Part shown: positions 1-5,169 of the stretch, piece by piece | Layout of the letters: each line of letters opens with the position of its first letter | How positions within the stretch are numbered: position 1 is the stretch's first letter | Origin: Clostridiales bacterium UBA3705 | Lineage (GTDB): Bacteria; Bacillota_A; Clostridia; Oscillospirales; Oscillospiraceae | Direction of reading: 5' to 3' | Assembly (NCBI GenBank): GCA_002372735.1 | Contig: DFIE01000052.1 | Span: forward strand, 1,541-6,709 | Length of the DNA stretch: 5,169 nt | Made by a program: the position numbers and the translations under genes | The notes under the pieces: model-generated | The model's input: the letters and a program-made list of their open reading frames with translations, nothing else | The model's database searches: none | Told to the model about the DNA's origin: nothing

Positions 1-9
1 AAATAGAGC

Positions 10-81
10 TATATTGATTCAAGACCGTTTGATTCATTTTTATCCCTAATTTCACATCTGAAACGGTTCATTTTTTGATTC
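10..81 (+). promoter_or_regulatory. Candidate promoter/operator region upstream of glgC, with three TTGATTC repeats
   Basis: This AT-rich stretch differs clearly in composition from the GC-rich genes and contains no credible ORF on either strand. TATATT at 10-15 is a good -10 match, but its -35 would lie outside the window. TTGATT at 14-19 followed by TTTTAT at 38-43 (18-nt spacer) is a weak alternative promoter. The heptamer TTGATTC occurs at 14-20, 29-35 and 75-81, and the first copy extends to the near-palindrome TTGATTCAA (14-22). ACCGTTT (24-30) and AAACGGT (61-67) form an inverted repeat. Being upstream of the first gene of an operon, the region is the natural place for glg transcription control, but which elements are used cannot be decided from sequence alone. 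Confidence 0.35.
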
Positions 82-116
82 TGCGGAGATGTTCGTTGGG
101 TAAAAACTGTTCCAGC

Positions 117-161
117 GTCTTTGTTCGCGGAAAAAACAACGGGCTGTATCGGCCCAAAGAC
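117..161 (+). promoter_or_regulatory. Stem-loop in the glgC leader, abutting the ribosome-binding site
   Basis: GTCTTTG at 117-123 is perfectly complementary to CAAAGAC at 155-161. The last paired base is immediately followed by the AAGGAG Shine-Dalgarno of glgC. Inside the loop GGC (142-144) can pair with GCC (152-154), and TTC/GAA (124-126/130-132) could form a weak third helix, so a three-way-junction shape is possible. It might influence translation start or mRNA stability. It matches no riboswitch class I recognise, and a 7-bp match could be chance. Confidence 0.3.
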
Positions 162-167
162 AAGGAG
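162..167 (+). promoter_or_regulatory. Ribosome-binding site that decides the glgC start
   Basis: AAGGAG at 162-167 lies 8 nt before the ATG at 176, 2 nt before the ATG at 170, and overlaps by one base the in-frame GTG at 167. Only the 176 start has normal spacing, and it also gives a protein N-terminus of the usual family length. Confidence 0.75.
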
Positions 168-175
168 TGATGGAT

Positions 176-1357
176 ATGCTGCGTAAAAAGCGCTGCGTCG
201 CCATGCTGCTGGCAGGCGGGCAGGGAAGTCGTCTTGGTATCCTGACCAGCCATATGGCGAAGCCCGCTGTTCCCTTCGGCGGCAAGTACCGCATCATCGA
301 CTTCCCCCTGTCCAACTGTGTCAACTCCGGCATCGATACCGTGGGCATCCTGACCCAGTATCAGCCCCTGGAGCTCAATGAGTACATCGGCAACGGCCAG
401 CCCTGGGGTCTGAACCGCTCCCACGGCGGCGTGCAGGTCCTGCCCCCCTATGCCCGCAGCAAAAAGTCCGAGTGGTACAAGGGCACGGCCAACGCCATCT
501 ATCAGAACATCGGCTTTATTGAGCGCTATGACCCCGAAAACGTGGTGATCCTCTCCGGCGACCATATCTACCGCATGGACTACGCCAAGATGATCCGCTT
601 CCACGAGGAGAAGGACTCTGACGTGACCATCGCCGTGCGCAAGGTACCCATGAAGGAGGCCTCCCGCTTCGGCATCATGAACACCAACCCCGACGGCTCC
701 ATCTACGAGTTTGAGGAGAAGCCCAAGCAGCCCAAGTCCAACAACGCCTCCATGGGCATCTACGTGTTCAAGTGGTCCGTGCTGAAGAAGTTCCTCATCG
801 ACGACGAGAACGACCCCAACTCCGAAAACGACTTCGGCAAGAACGTGATCCCCGCCATTCTGAACGCCGGCCACCGGCTCTTCGCCTATGACTTTGAGGG
901 CTATTGGAAGGACGTGGGCACCATCTCCTCCCTGTGGGAGGCCAACATGGAGCTGCTGGGCATCGACCCCGCGTTCAATCTGAACGACGGCAAGGCCAAG
1001 ATCTACGCCAGAAACTACGCCCTGCCCGCCTCCTTTATTGCGGCGGAATCTAAAAACGTGGACTGTCTGATTGCCGAGGGCTGTGAGATCTACGGCTCCA
1101 TCCGGCACAGCGTGGTCTCCACCGGCTGCCGCGTGGGCCACGACGCCATGATTGAGGACTCCGTCATCATGCCCGACGCCATCATTGAGGACGGCGCCAT
1201 CATCCGCAACGCCATCATCGGCGAGGGCTGCGTGGTTCACAGCGGCGCTGTGATCGGCGGCACCTTTAAGGACGGCGAGGACCGGGCCATCTCCGTGGTG
1301 GGCAAAAACCACGTGATCGAGCCCAACCAGGTCGTCAAGCCCGGCGAGATTCTTTAA
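176..1357 (+). CDS. glgC: Glucose-1-phosphate adenylyltransferase (ADP-glucose pyrophosphorylase), catalytic subunit GlgC
   Basis: Makes ADP-glucose and pyrophosphate from glucose-1-phosphate and ATP in the cytoplasm, the committed step of bacterial glycogen synthesis. From the ATG at 176 the protein is 393 residues, a normal length. The N-terminal nucleotidyltransferase domain has the nucleotide-binding loop [10 protein letters not shown] (12-21), AKP (28-30), GGKYRIIDF (35-43), SGDH (127-130, with Asp129 at the position of the catalytic metal-binding Asp), FEEKP (179-183, with Lys182 matching the glucose-1-phosphate lysine) and KDVGT (245-249). From about residue 290 it has isoleucine- and glycine-rich hexapeptide repeats of a left-handed beta-helix, the domain for oligomerisation and allostery. 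All catalytic signatures are present, so it should be active. It is first in an operon with glgD (18 nt downstream) and glgA. In-frame GTG 167 and ATG 170 are alternative starts that sit too close to the Shine-Dalgarno. Confidence 0.97.
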   Translation: MLRKKRCVAMLLAGGQGSRLGILTSHMAKPAVPFGGKYRIIDFPLSNCVNSGIDTVGILTQYQPLELNEYIGNGQPWGLNRSHGGVQVLPPYARSKKSEWYKGTANAIYQNIGFIERYDPENVVILSGDHIYRMDYAKMIRFHEEKDSDVTIAVRKVPMKEASRFGIMNTNPDGSIYEFEEKPKQPKSNNASMGIYVFKWSVLKKFLIDDENDPNSENDFGKNVIPAILNAGHRLFAYDFEGYWKDVGTISSLWEANMELLGIDPAFNLNDGKAKIYARNYALPASFIAAESKNVDCLIAEGCEIYGSIRHSVVSTGCRVGHDAMIEDSVIMPDAIIEDGAIIRNAIIGEGCVVHSGAVIGGTFKDGEDRAISVVGKNHVIEPNQVVKPGEIL

Positions 1358-1360
1358 GGC

Positions 1361-1366
1361 AGGAGG
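1361..1366 (+). promoter_or_regulatory. Ribosome-binding site of glgD
   Basis: A perfect AGGAGG lies 9 nt upstream of the glgD ATG, inside the 18-nt glgC-glgD gap, and supports that start and independent ribosome loading. Confidence 0.8.
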
Positions 1367-1375
1367 GAACACACC

Positions 1376-2494
1376 ATGAAAAACGTAATGGGTCTTGTAT
1401 TTGCAAACATCTATGACAGCAGCCTCGGCCAGCTCACCAACAAGCGCACCCAGGCCTCGCTGCCCTACGGCGGCCGTTACCGCCAGATCGACTTCACCCT
1501 TTCCAATATGTCCAACGCCGGCATCCGCCACATCGGCATCATCACCCAGTACAACTACCAGAGCCTGATGAACCACATCGGCTCCGGCGAGGAGTGGGAT
1601 CTGGAGCTGGAGGAAAACGGCCTGGAGTTCATCACCCCCTTCTCCAGCGGCCATCCCGGCTCCTTCCGGGGCAAGCTGGACGCCATTGAGTCCGCCACGG
1701 ACCACCTGCGCTATGCCCATGAGGACTACGTCATCCTGGCCGACGCCGCCGTGCTGTGCGCCATCGACCTGGAAGAGGTGGTAAAAAAGCACATCGAGTC
1801 CAGCCGGGACATCACCGTGGTGGTCACCCGGGGCATCGCCAACAGCAAGAAGCAGCTGGACCTGGCAGTGAATCTGGACGTCAACGGCGAGATCACCGAC
1901 ATGGCCGTGGACTATGCCGCCCCCGCCGACTACCTGGCCTCCATGGGTCTGTTTGTCATGCGCCGGGACTTCCTGATGGAAAAGGCCGCCGAGGCCGTGG
2001 CCCACAGCCGCTACCGCCTGGAGCGGGAGCTGATTCTCAAGGGCTGGACCGACGCGGAGTTCACCGTGGGCGCCTATGAGTTCCACAACGTGGCCCTGTT
2101 CAACGAGTCTACCGACGAGTACTTCCGCAACAACCTGGCCCTGATTGACGCCGACACCCGCAAGAGCCTGTTCCGCGAGGGCCTGACCATCTACACCAAG
2201 GTCCGTGACCAGGTGCCCTGCTACTACGGCGAGCACTCCGAAATCGACAACTGCATCGTGGCCGACGGCTGCCTGCTGCTGGGCGCGGCGGAGCACTCCG
2301 TGTTCTTCCGGGGCGTGCGGCTGTCCACCGGCGCCTTTGTGAAAAACTGCGTGGTGATGGCCAACACCGAAATCGGCATCGGCGCCCACCTGGAATACTG
2401 CATCCTGGACAAGGACGTGAAAATCAACGCCGGCGTGAAGCTCATCGGCACCGCGGAGCACCCTGTGATTCTGAACAGAGGTGACGTGGTATGA
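1376..2494 (+). CDS. glgD: GlgD, ADP-glucose pyrophosphorylase-like regulatory subunit
   Basis: A 372-residue paralogue of GlgC with the same two-domain layout but degraded active-site motifs. The fold is visible from GGRYRQIDF (32-40), LSNMSNAGI (42-50), IGIITQYN (53-60), ASMGLFVM (188-195) and C-terminal hexapeptide-like repeats from about 288 to 365. The nucleotide loop LAGGxGxRL is replaced by FANIYDSSLG (9-18), SGDH by ADAA (122-125), and EKP and KDVGT are absent. In Firmicutes, GlgD is known to associate with GlgC and alter its activity and regulation while contributing little or no catalysis; I infer that role here. The gene sits between glgC and glgA and its stop overlaps the glgA start (ATGA), so the three are probably co-translated. 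Automatic annotation may name it simply as a second GlgC, but the motif losses argue against an independent enzyme. The start is set by the AGGAGG 9 nt upstream. Confidence 0.94.
   Translation: MKNVMGLVFANIYDSSLGQLTNKRTQASLPYGGRYRQIDFTLSNMSNAGIRHIGIITQYNYQSLMNHIGSGEEWDLELEENGLEFITPFSSGHPGSFRGKLDAIESATDHLRYAHEDYVILADAAVLCAIDLEEVVKKHIESSRDITVVVTRGIANSKKQLDLAVNLDVNGEITDMAVDYAAPADYLASMGLFVMRRDFLMEKAAEAVAHSRYRLERELILKGWTDAEFTVGAYEFHNVALFNESTDEYFRNNLALIDADTRKSLFREGLTIYTKVRDQVPCYYGEHSEIDNCIVADGCLLLGAAEHSVFFRGVRLSTGAFVKNCVVMANTEIGIGAHLEYCILDKDVKINAGVKLIGTAEHPVILNRGDVV
2478..2484 (+). promoter_or_regulatory. Ribosome-binding site of glgA, inside the end of glgD
   Basis: GAGGTGA matches the 16S rRNA anti-Shine-Dalgarno over seven bases, is 6 nt from the glgA ATG and lies within the last codons of glgD. 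With the 4-nt gene overlap it suggests translational coupling. Confidence 0.75.
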
Positions 2495-3915
2495 GAATTG
2501 CCATGATCACCTCCGAGGCCGCCCCCTATATCAAGAGCGGCGGCCTGGGCGATGTTCTGCAGGCGCTTCCCACCCAGCTGAGCCGGATTGAGGGCAATGA
2601 GATTGCCCTGTTCCTGCCCTACTACAAGAAGATCAAGTACCAGTCCGACTACGAGGCCGAGCTGCTCACCTCCTTTTCGGTGAATCTCACCTGGCGGCAG
2701 CAGTATGTGGGTCTGTTCCGGCTGAAAAACGACAACGACCGGCTGCAGGTCTACTTTATCGACAACGAGTACTACTTCTGCCGGGACGGGCTTTACGGCT
2801 TCTATGACGACGGCGAGCGGTTTGCCTACTTCTGCAAGGCAGTGCTGGCGGCCATGAACTGGCTGGACTTCCGGCCGGAGATCATCCATTGCCACGACTG
2901 GCAGAGCGCCCTGGTGCCCGTGTACCTGGACGCCGAGTTCCGCCCCCAGTTCCCCACCGCCAGAACGGTGTTCACCATCCACAACGTGGAGTACCAGGGC
3001 AAGGTTGGGGCCGACTTCTTCAACGAGGTCTTGGGCCTGGAGGATTACTGGCGGGGCATCTGCACCTATGACGGCTGCATCAACTTTATGAAGGCCGCCA
3101 TTGTCAAGGCGGATCTGGTCACCACGGTGTCCTCCACCTACGCCTGGGAGCTGCGCTACCCCTACTACGCCCACGGCCTGTCCGGCATCCTGGCGGCCAA
3201 GGGGGAGATGCTCAAGGGCATCACCAACGGCATCGACACCCAGGTCTACAACCCCGCCACCGACAAGGCCCTGGCCAAGAACTACACCGCCGAAACCTTT
3301 GCCGACAAGCTGGTCAACAAGCGGGCCCTCCAGGACGAGCTGGGGCTGGAGCGCTCTGACGCCCCCATCCTGTCCATGGTCACCCGGCTGGCCTCTCACA
3401 AGGGCATCGATCTGCTGTGCTACATCATCCGCCGGCTGCTGGAGCGGGAGGTGCAGCTGGTGGTGGTGGGCACCGGCGAGGCCAAGTTTGAGCACGCCCT
3501 GCAGGCCATTGCCAACGATTACCCCGGCAAGTTCTCCATGAACCTGCGTTTTGACCCCGCACTGGCCTCCAGAGTCTACGCGGGCTCGGATATGTATCTG
3601 ATGCCCTCCAAGTCTGAGCCCTGCGGCCTGAGCCAGCTGATTGCCATGCACTACGGCACCGTGCCCATTGTCAACGCCACCGGCGGCCTGAAGGACACCG
3701 TGCCGCCCTACAACGCCGCAACCGGCGAGGGCAGAGGTTACACCTTCCAGTCCTACAACGGCGACGACTTCCTGGGCGCCATTGACCGGGCCCTGGGCGA
3801 CTATTACGGCAACCCCGAGGGCTGGACCAAGCTGGCCATCCACGACATGGAGGAGGACTTCAGCTGGACGCTGCCCGCCCGGGCCTATCTGGAGCTGTAC
3901 GCCTCTGTACTGTAA
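2491..3915 (+). CDS. glgA: Glycogen synthase (ADP-glucose type, GT5 family)
   Basis: Transfers glucose from ADP-glucose to the non-reducing end of an alpha-1,4-glucan; cytoplasmic. The protein is 474 residues, normal for bacterial GlgA. The N-terminal Rossmann domain carries the ADP-glucose loop KSGGLGDV (15-22), a conservative form of the common KTGGLGDV, then HDW (135-137, His135 at the position of E. coli His161) and TIHN (162-165). NGID (246-249) precedes the second Rossmann domain. That domain has VTRLASHKG (297-305), supplying Arg299 and Lys304, which match the phosphate-contacting Arg/Lys pair. The retaining GT-B signature SKSEPCGLSQL (373-383) contains Glu376 (E. coli Glu377), followed by GTVPIVNATGGLKDTV (389-404). 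Every expected catalytic residue is present. It is the last gene of the operon: the start overlaps the glgD stop by 4 nt and a strong terminator follows 43 nt after the stop. No branching enzyme gene follows. Confidence 0.97.
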   Translation: MRIAMITSEAAPYIKSGGLGDVLQALPTQLSRIEGNEIALFLPYYKKIKYQSDYEAELLTSFSVNLTWRQQYVGLFRLKNDNDRLQVYFIDNEYYFCRDGLYGFYDDGERFAYFCKAVLAAMNWLDFRPEIIHCHDWQSALVPVYLDAEFRPQFPTARTVFTIHNVEYQGKVGADFFNEVLGLEDYWRGICTYDGCINFMKAAIVKADLVTTVSSTYAWELRYPYYAHGLSGILAAKGEMLKGITNGIDTQVYNPATDKALAKNYTAETFADKLVNKRALQDELGLERSDAPILSMVTRLASHKGIDLLCYIIRRLLEREVQLVVVGTGEAKFEHALQAIANDYPGKFSMNLRFDPALASRVYAGSDMYLMPSKSEPCGLSQLIAMHYGTVPIVNATGGLKDTVPPYNAATGEGRGYTFQSYNGDDFLGAIDRALGDYYGNPEGWTKLAIHDMEEDFSWTLPARAYLELYASVL

Positions 3916-3958
3916 CCGCGCCTTCAAAGGCAGGCCAAGCTGCCGCATGCCGTTTTCC

Positions 3959-3997
3959 GGCGCGCCGCAAATGCTTTGTTTGCGGCGCGCCTTTTTT
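3959..3997 (+). terminator. Intrinsic terminator of the glgCDA operon
   Basis: A perfect 13-bp stem pairs 3959-3971 (GGCGCGCCGCAAA) with 3979-3991 around a 7-nt loop and is followed directly by six T's (3992-3997). It begins 43 nt after the glgA stop. The other strand has no T-run after the stem, so it acts only on + strand transcription. Confidence 0.93.
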
Positions 3998-3998
3998 G

Positions 3999-4028
3999 CT
4001 GGCCTTTTGGCCGGGAATATGCTATGAT
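3999..4028 (+). promoter_or_regulatory. Candidate extended -10 promoter for gluQRS with an upstream palindrome
   Basis: TGC-TATGAT at 4020-4028 is an extended -10 element, with 5 of 6 matches to TATAAT. No good -35 exists at 16-18 nt spacing, which is tolerable for extended -10 promoters. A small palindrome, GGCCTTTTGGCC (4001-4012; with flanks it can pair 3999-4014), covers the place where a -35 would sit. Because it lies just beyond the glg terminator and about 27 nt before the gluQRS start, it would give that gene its own transcript with a short leader. Confidence 0.55.
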
Positions 4029-4040
4029 GTAGAAAAGCGA

Positions 4041-4048
4041 AGGGAGGG
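4041..4048 (+). promoter_or_regulatory. Ribosome-binding site supporting the GTG start of gluQRS
   Basis: AGGGAGGG lies 6 nt upstream of the GTG at 4055. It supports this non-ATG start, which also places the GRFAPSPSG motif right at the N-terminus, as in the family. Confidence 0.7.
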
Positions 4049-4054
4049 TCCGCG

Positions 4055-4960
4055 GTGATCGTAGGACGCTTTGCCCCCTCGCCCAGCGGGCGGATGCACC
4101 TGGGCAACGTGTTTGCAGCCCTGATGGCCTGGTGCGCCGTGCGCAGCCAGGGCGGGGAGATGGTGCTGCGCATAGAGGATCTGGACCCCCAGCGTTGCCG
4201 CAGGGAGTACGCCCTGCAGCTGATGGAGGATCTGCGCTGGCTGGGGCTGGACTGGGACCGGGAGGCCCCCTGGCAGTCTCAGCGCACCCAGGCCTACGCC
4301 CGGGCCTTTGACCGGCTGGCGGCCATGGGGCTGGTCTACCCCTGCTTTTGCAGCCGAGGGGAGCTCCACGCCGCCTCCGCCCCCCACGCCGCAGACGGCA
4401 GGCTGCTCTACGCCGGCACCTGCCGGAATCTGACCCCCGCGGACCGGATCAGGCTGTCCGGCAGCCGGACCCCCGCCTGGCGGCTGCAGGTGCCGGAGGA
4501 GACTGTGTGCTTTACGGATCTTCTGGCCGGGCGGGTGGAGGAGAATCTGGCCCGGGAGTGCGGAGATTTTTTGATCCGCCGCTCCGACGGAGTGTACGCC
4601 TACCAGCTGGCCGTGGTGGTGGACGACGCCGCAGCCGGGGTGACCCAGGTGGTCCGGGGGGAGGATCTGCTCTCCTCCACCGCCCGGCAGCTGTATCTGT
4701 ACCGGCTGCTGGAGGCCCCGGCGCCGGCGTACTGCCACATCCCCCTGCTGGTGGCCCCGGACGGCCGGCGGCTGAGCAAGCGGGACCGGGATCTGGACCT
4801 GGGCAATCTGCGGCTGCGCTACACGCCCCAGGCTCTGATCGGGCTGCTGGCCCACGCCGCGGGCCTGCAGCCCTCCCCCGCCCCCCTGTCCGCCCGGGAG
4901 CTGGCCGCAGACTTCAGTCTGGAGCGCCTCTCCCCCCGGCCCATCTGCCTTCAGATTTAG
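4055..4960 (+). CDS. gluQRS: Glutamyl-queuosine tRNA(Asp) synthetase (GluQRS)
   Basis: A truncated relative of glutamyl-tRNA synthetase, lacking the anticodon-binding domain, that activates glutamate and attaches it to the queuosine base at position 34 of tRNA(Asp). The protein is 301 residues, the usual length for GluQRS (E. coli about 308) and far shorter than GltX. The class I catalytic core shows GRFAPSPSG (4-12), the HIGH-type motif HLGN (15-18), RIEDLDPQR (39-47) and a KMSKS-type loop RRLSKRD (238-244). The zinc-site pattern of the family is intact: Cys97, Cys99, Tyr119, Cys123 (CxC, then YxxxC). VVVDDAAAGVTQVVRGEDLL (187-206) is also typical. It starts with GTG behind a strong Shine-Dalgarno and its own candidate promoter, separate from the glg operon. 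Glycine codons are 9 GGG, 8 GGC and 3 GGA, whereas the glg genes use mostly GGC, which suggests lower expression. A plain glutamyl-tRNA synthetase is excluded by length. Confidence 0.95.
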   Translation: MIVGRFAPSPSGRMHLGNVFAALMAWCAVRSQGGEMVLRIEDLDPQRCRREYALQLMEDLRWLGLDWDREAPWQSQRTQAYARAFDRLAAMGLVYPCFCSRGELHAASAPHAADGRLLYAGTCRNLTPADRIRLSGSRTPAWRLQVPEETVCFTDLLAGRVEENLARECGDFLIRRSDGVYAYQLAVVVDDAAAGVTQVVRGEDLLSSTARQLYLYRLLEAPAPAYCHIPLLVAPDGRRLSKRDRDLDLGNLRLRYTPQALIGLLAHAAGLQPSPAPLSARELAADFSLERLSPRPICLQI

Positions 4961-4982
4961 GCCGGAAAGGCACAGATAAAAC

Positions 4983-5022
4983 GCCAATGCCTCCGCCGGG
5001 CTGACCCGGCGGGGGCATTGGC
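4983..5022. terminator. Long GC-rich hairpin after gluQRS, probable terminator
   Basis: Arms 4983-5000 and 5005-5022 form an 18-bp stem with a single G-U wobble and a CTGA loop, starting 22 nt after the gluQRS stop. On the + strand it is followed by TGTGTGGG, a poor U-tract. On the - strand it is followed by GTTTTATCTG, a better one. It may therefore end gluQRS inefficiently, end a convergent gene beyond the window, or do both. Confidence 0.65.
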
Positions 5023-5056
5023 TGTGTGGGACAAGCATTCCGGCCGGCCATGGGCC

Positions 5057-5169
5057 GTGGGCGAATCCGCCAAGGTTGGATCGGATCGATGGTCGGTTGC
5101 GGCCGGCAGGATTGATCCCTACGGGGGGTCGGGATGCAATCGCACCCGTAGGGGCGGATGCCCACATCC
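5057..5169. repeat. Nested inverted repeats at the right edge, possible palindromic intergenic repeat (cut by window end)
   Basis: The 209 nt after gluQRS hold no supportable gene. Here GTGGGC plus ATCCGCC (5057-5071, with a 2-nt GA bulge) pairs with GGCGGATGCCCAC (5153-5165) as a 13-bp outer stem. Nested inside are CCCTACGGG (5117-5125) with CCCGTAGGG (5145-5153), and GGATC (5078-5082) with GATCC (5114-5118). GGATG/CATCC (5156-5160/5165-5169) is an alternative hairpin reaching the last base, so the element probably continues outside. Short dyad-rich intergenic units of this kind are often MITE-like or REP-like repeats. No second copy is visible here to prove it, and no transposase is present. 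Confidence 0.45.

Noticed and set aside
88..102. Tiny ATG-initiated frame (four codons and a stop) in the glgC leader as a possible leader peptide
   Set aside because: Only four residues, with no properly spaced ribosome-binding site and no regulatory codon run; chance is more likely.
68..2461. Very long minus-strand open frame (797 codons) antisense to glgC and glgD
   Set aside because: The translation is a low-complexity Gly/Val/His/Asp-rich string with no recognisable domain. It mirrors the codon pattern of two clearly real genes on the other strand, and no ribosome-binding site supports it.
3920..3944. Small hairpins (GCCT/AGGC and GGCAG/CTGCC) between the glgA stop and the terminator
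   Set aside because: Stems of 4-5 bp that share bases, with no U-tract; common by chance in GC-rich spacer and overshadowed by the 13-bp terminator stem.
2224..4173. Minus-strand open frame (649 codons) antisense to glgD, glgA, the terminator and the start of gluQRS
   Set aside because: It runs straight through the operon terminator and a promoter region, and its composition is that of an antisense shadow of GC-rich codons.
4348..5004. Plus-strand Arg/Pro/Ala/Gly-rich frame inside gluQRS
   Set aside because: Out-of-frame reading of gluQRS with typical high-GC composition and no domain; it continues into the terminator stem.
4022..5167. Minus-strand open frame (381 codons) antisense to gluQRS
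   Set aside because: Gly/Pro/Gln-rich shadow of a well-identified gene; it also crosses the hairpin and the palindromic repeat.
1..5169. CRISPR array, tRNA, rRNA, insertion sequence, phage or defence genes
   Set aside because: Looked for on both strands. No regularly spaced direct repeats, no tRNA-like cloverleaf, and no transposase or integrase motifs were seen; the coding content is fully explained by the four genes.

Overview
The window carries a compact glycogen-synthesis operon, glgC-glgD-glgA, followed by an independently transcribed gene for glutamyl-Q tRNA(Asp) synthetase (gluQRS). All four genes lie on the + strand and look intact. Coding DNA is GC-rich, with strong GGC/CTG/CCC-type codon preference. 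The Shine-Dalgarno sites are strong AGGAGG types, and glgC is paired with the divergent paralogue glgD. GlgD is characteristic of Firmicutes, so I infer a GC-rich clostridial bacterium, plausibly of the Oscillospiraceae/Ruminococcaceae group from the gut. That taxonomic call is inference; no marker gene is present.

Layout. Positions 1-175 are an AT-richer leader with no gene. It holds three copies of the 7-mer TTGATTC, weak promoter-like hexamers and a 7-bp stem that ends right at the glgC Shine-Dalgarno. glgC (176-1357) is followed 18 nt later by glgD (1376-2494), which overlaps glgA (2491-3915) by 4 nt (ATGA). A strong intrinsic terminator (3959-3997) closes the operon. An extended -10 promoter just after it (4020-4028) probably drives gluQRS (4055-4960), a separate unit. 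After gluQRS comes a long GC-rich hairpin (4983-5022), then about 110 bp of nested inverted repeats that run to the window edge and look like one end of a short palindromic intergenic repeat.

Function. GlgC, probably complexed with GlgD, makes ADP-glucose from glucose-1-phosphate and ATP. GlgA transfers that glucose onto the growing alpha-1,4-glucan. The branching enzyme and phosphorylase needed for complete glycogen metabolism are not in the window. GluQRS is unrelated: it attaches glutamate to the queuosine base at the wobble position of tRNA(Asp). I see no CRISPR array, tRNA, rRNA, transposase or defence system. The main points for a second look are the loss of catalytic motifs in GlgD, the structured glgC leader, and the palindromic repeat at the right edge.
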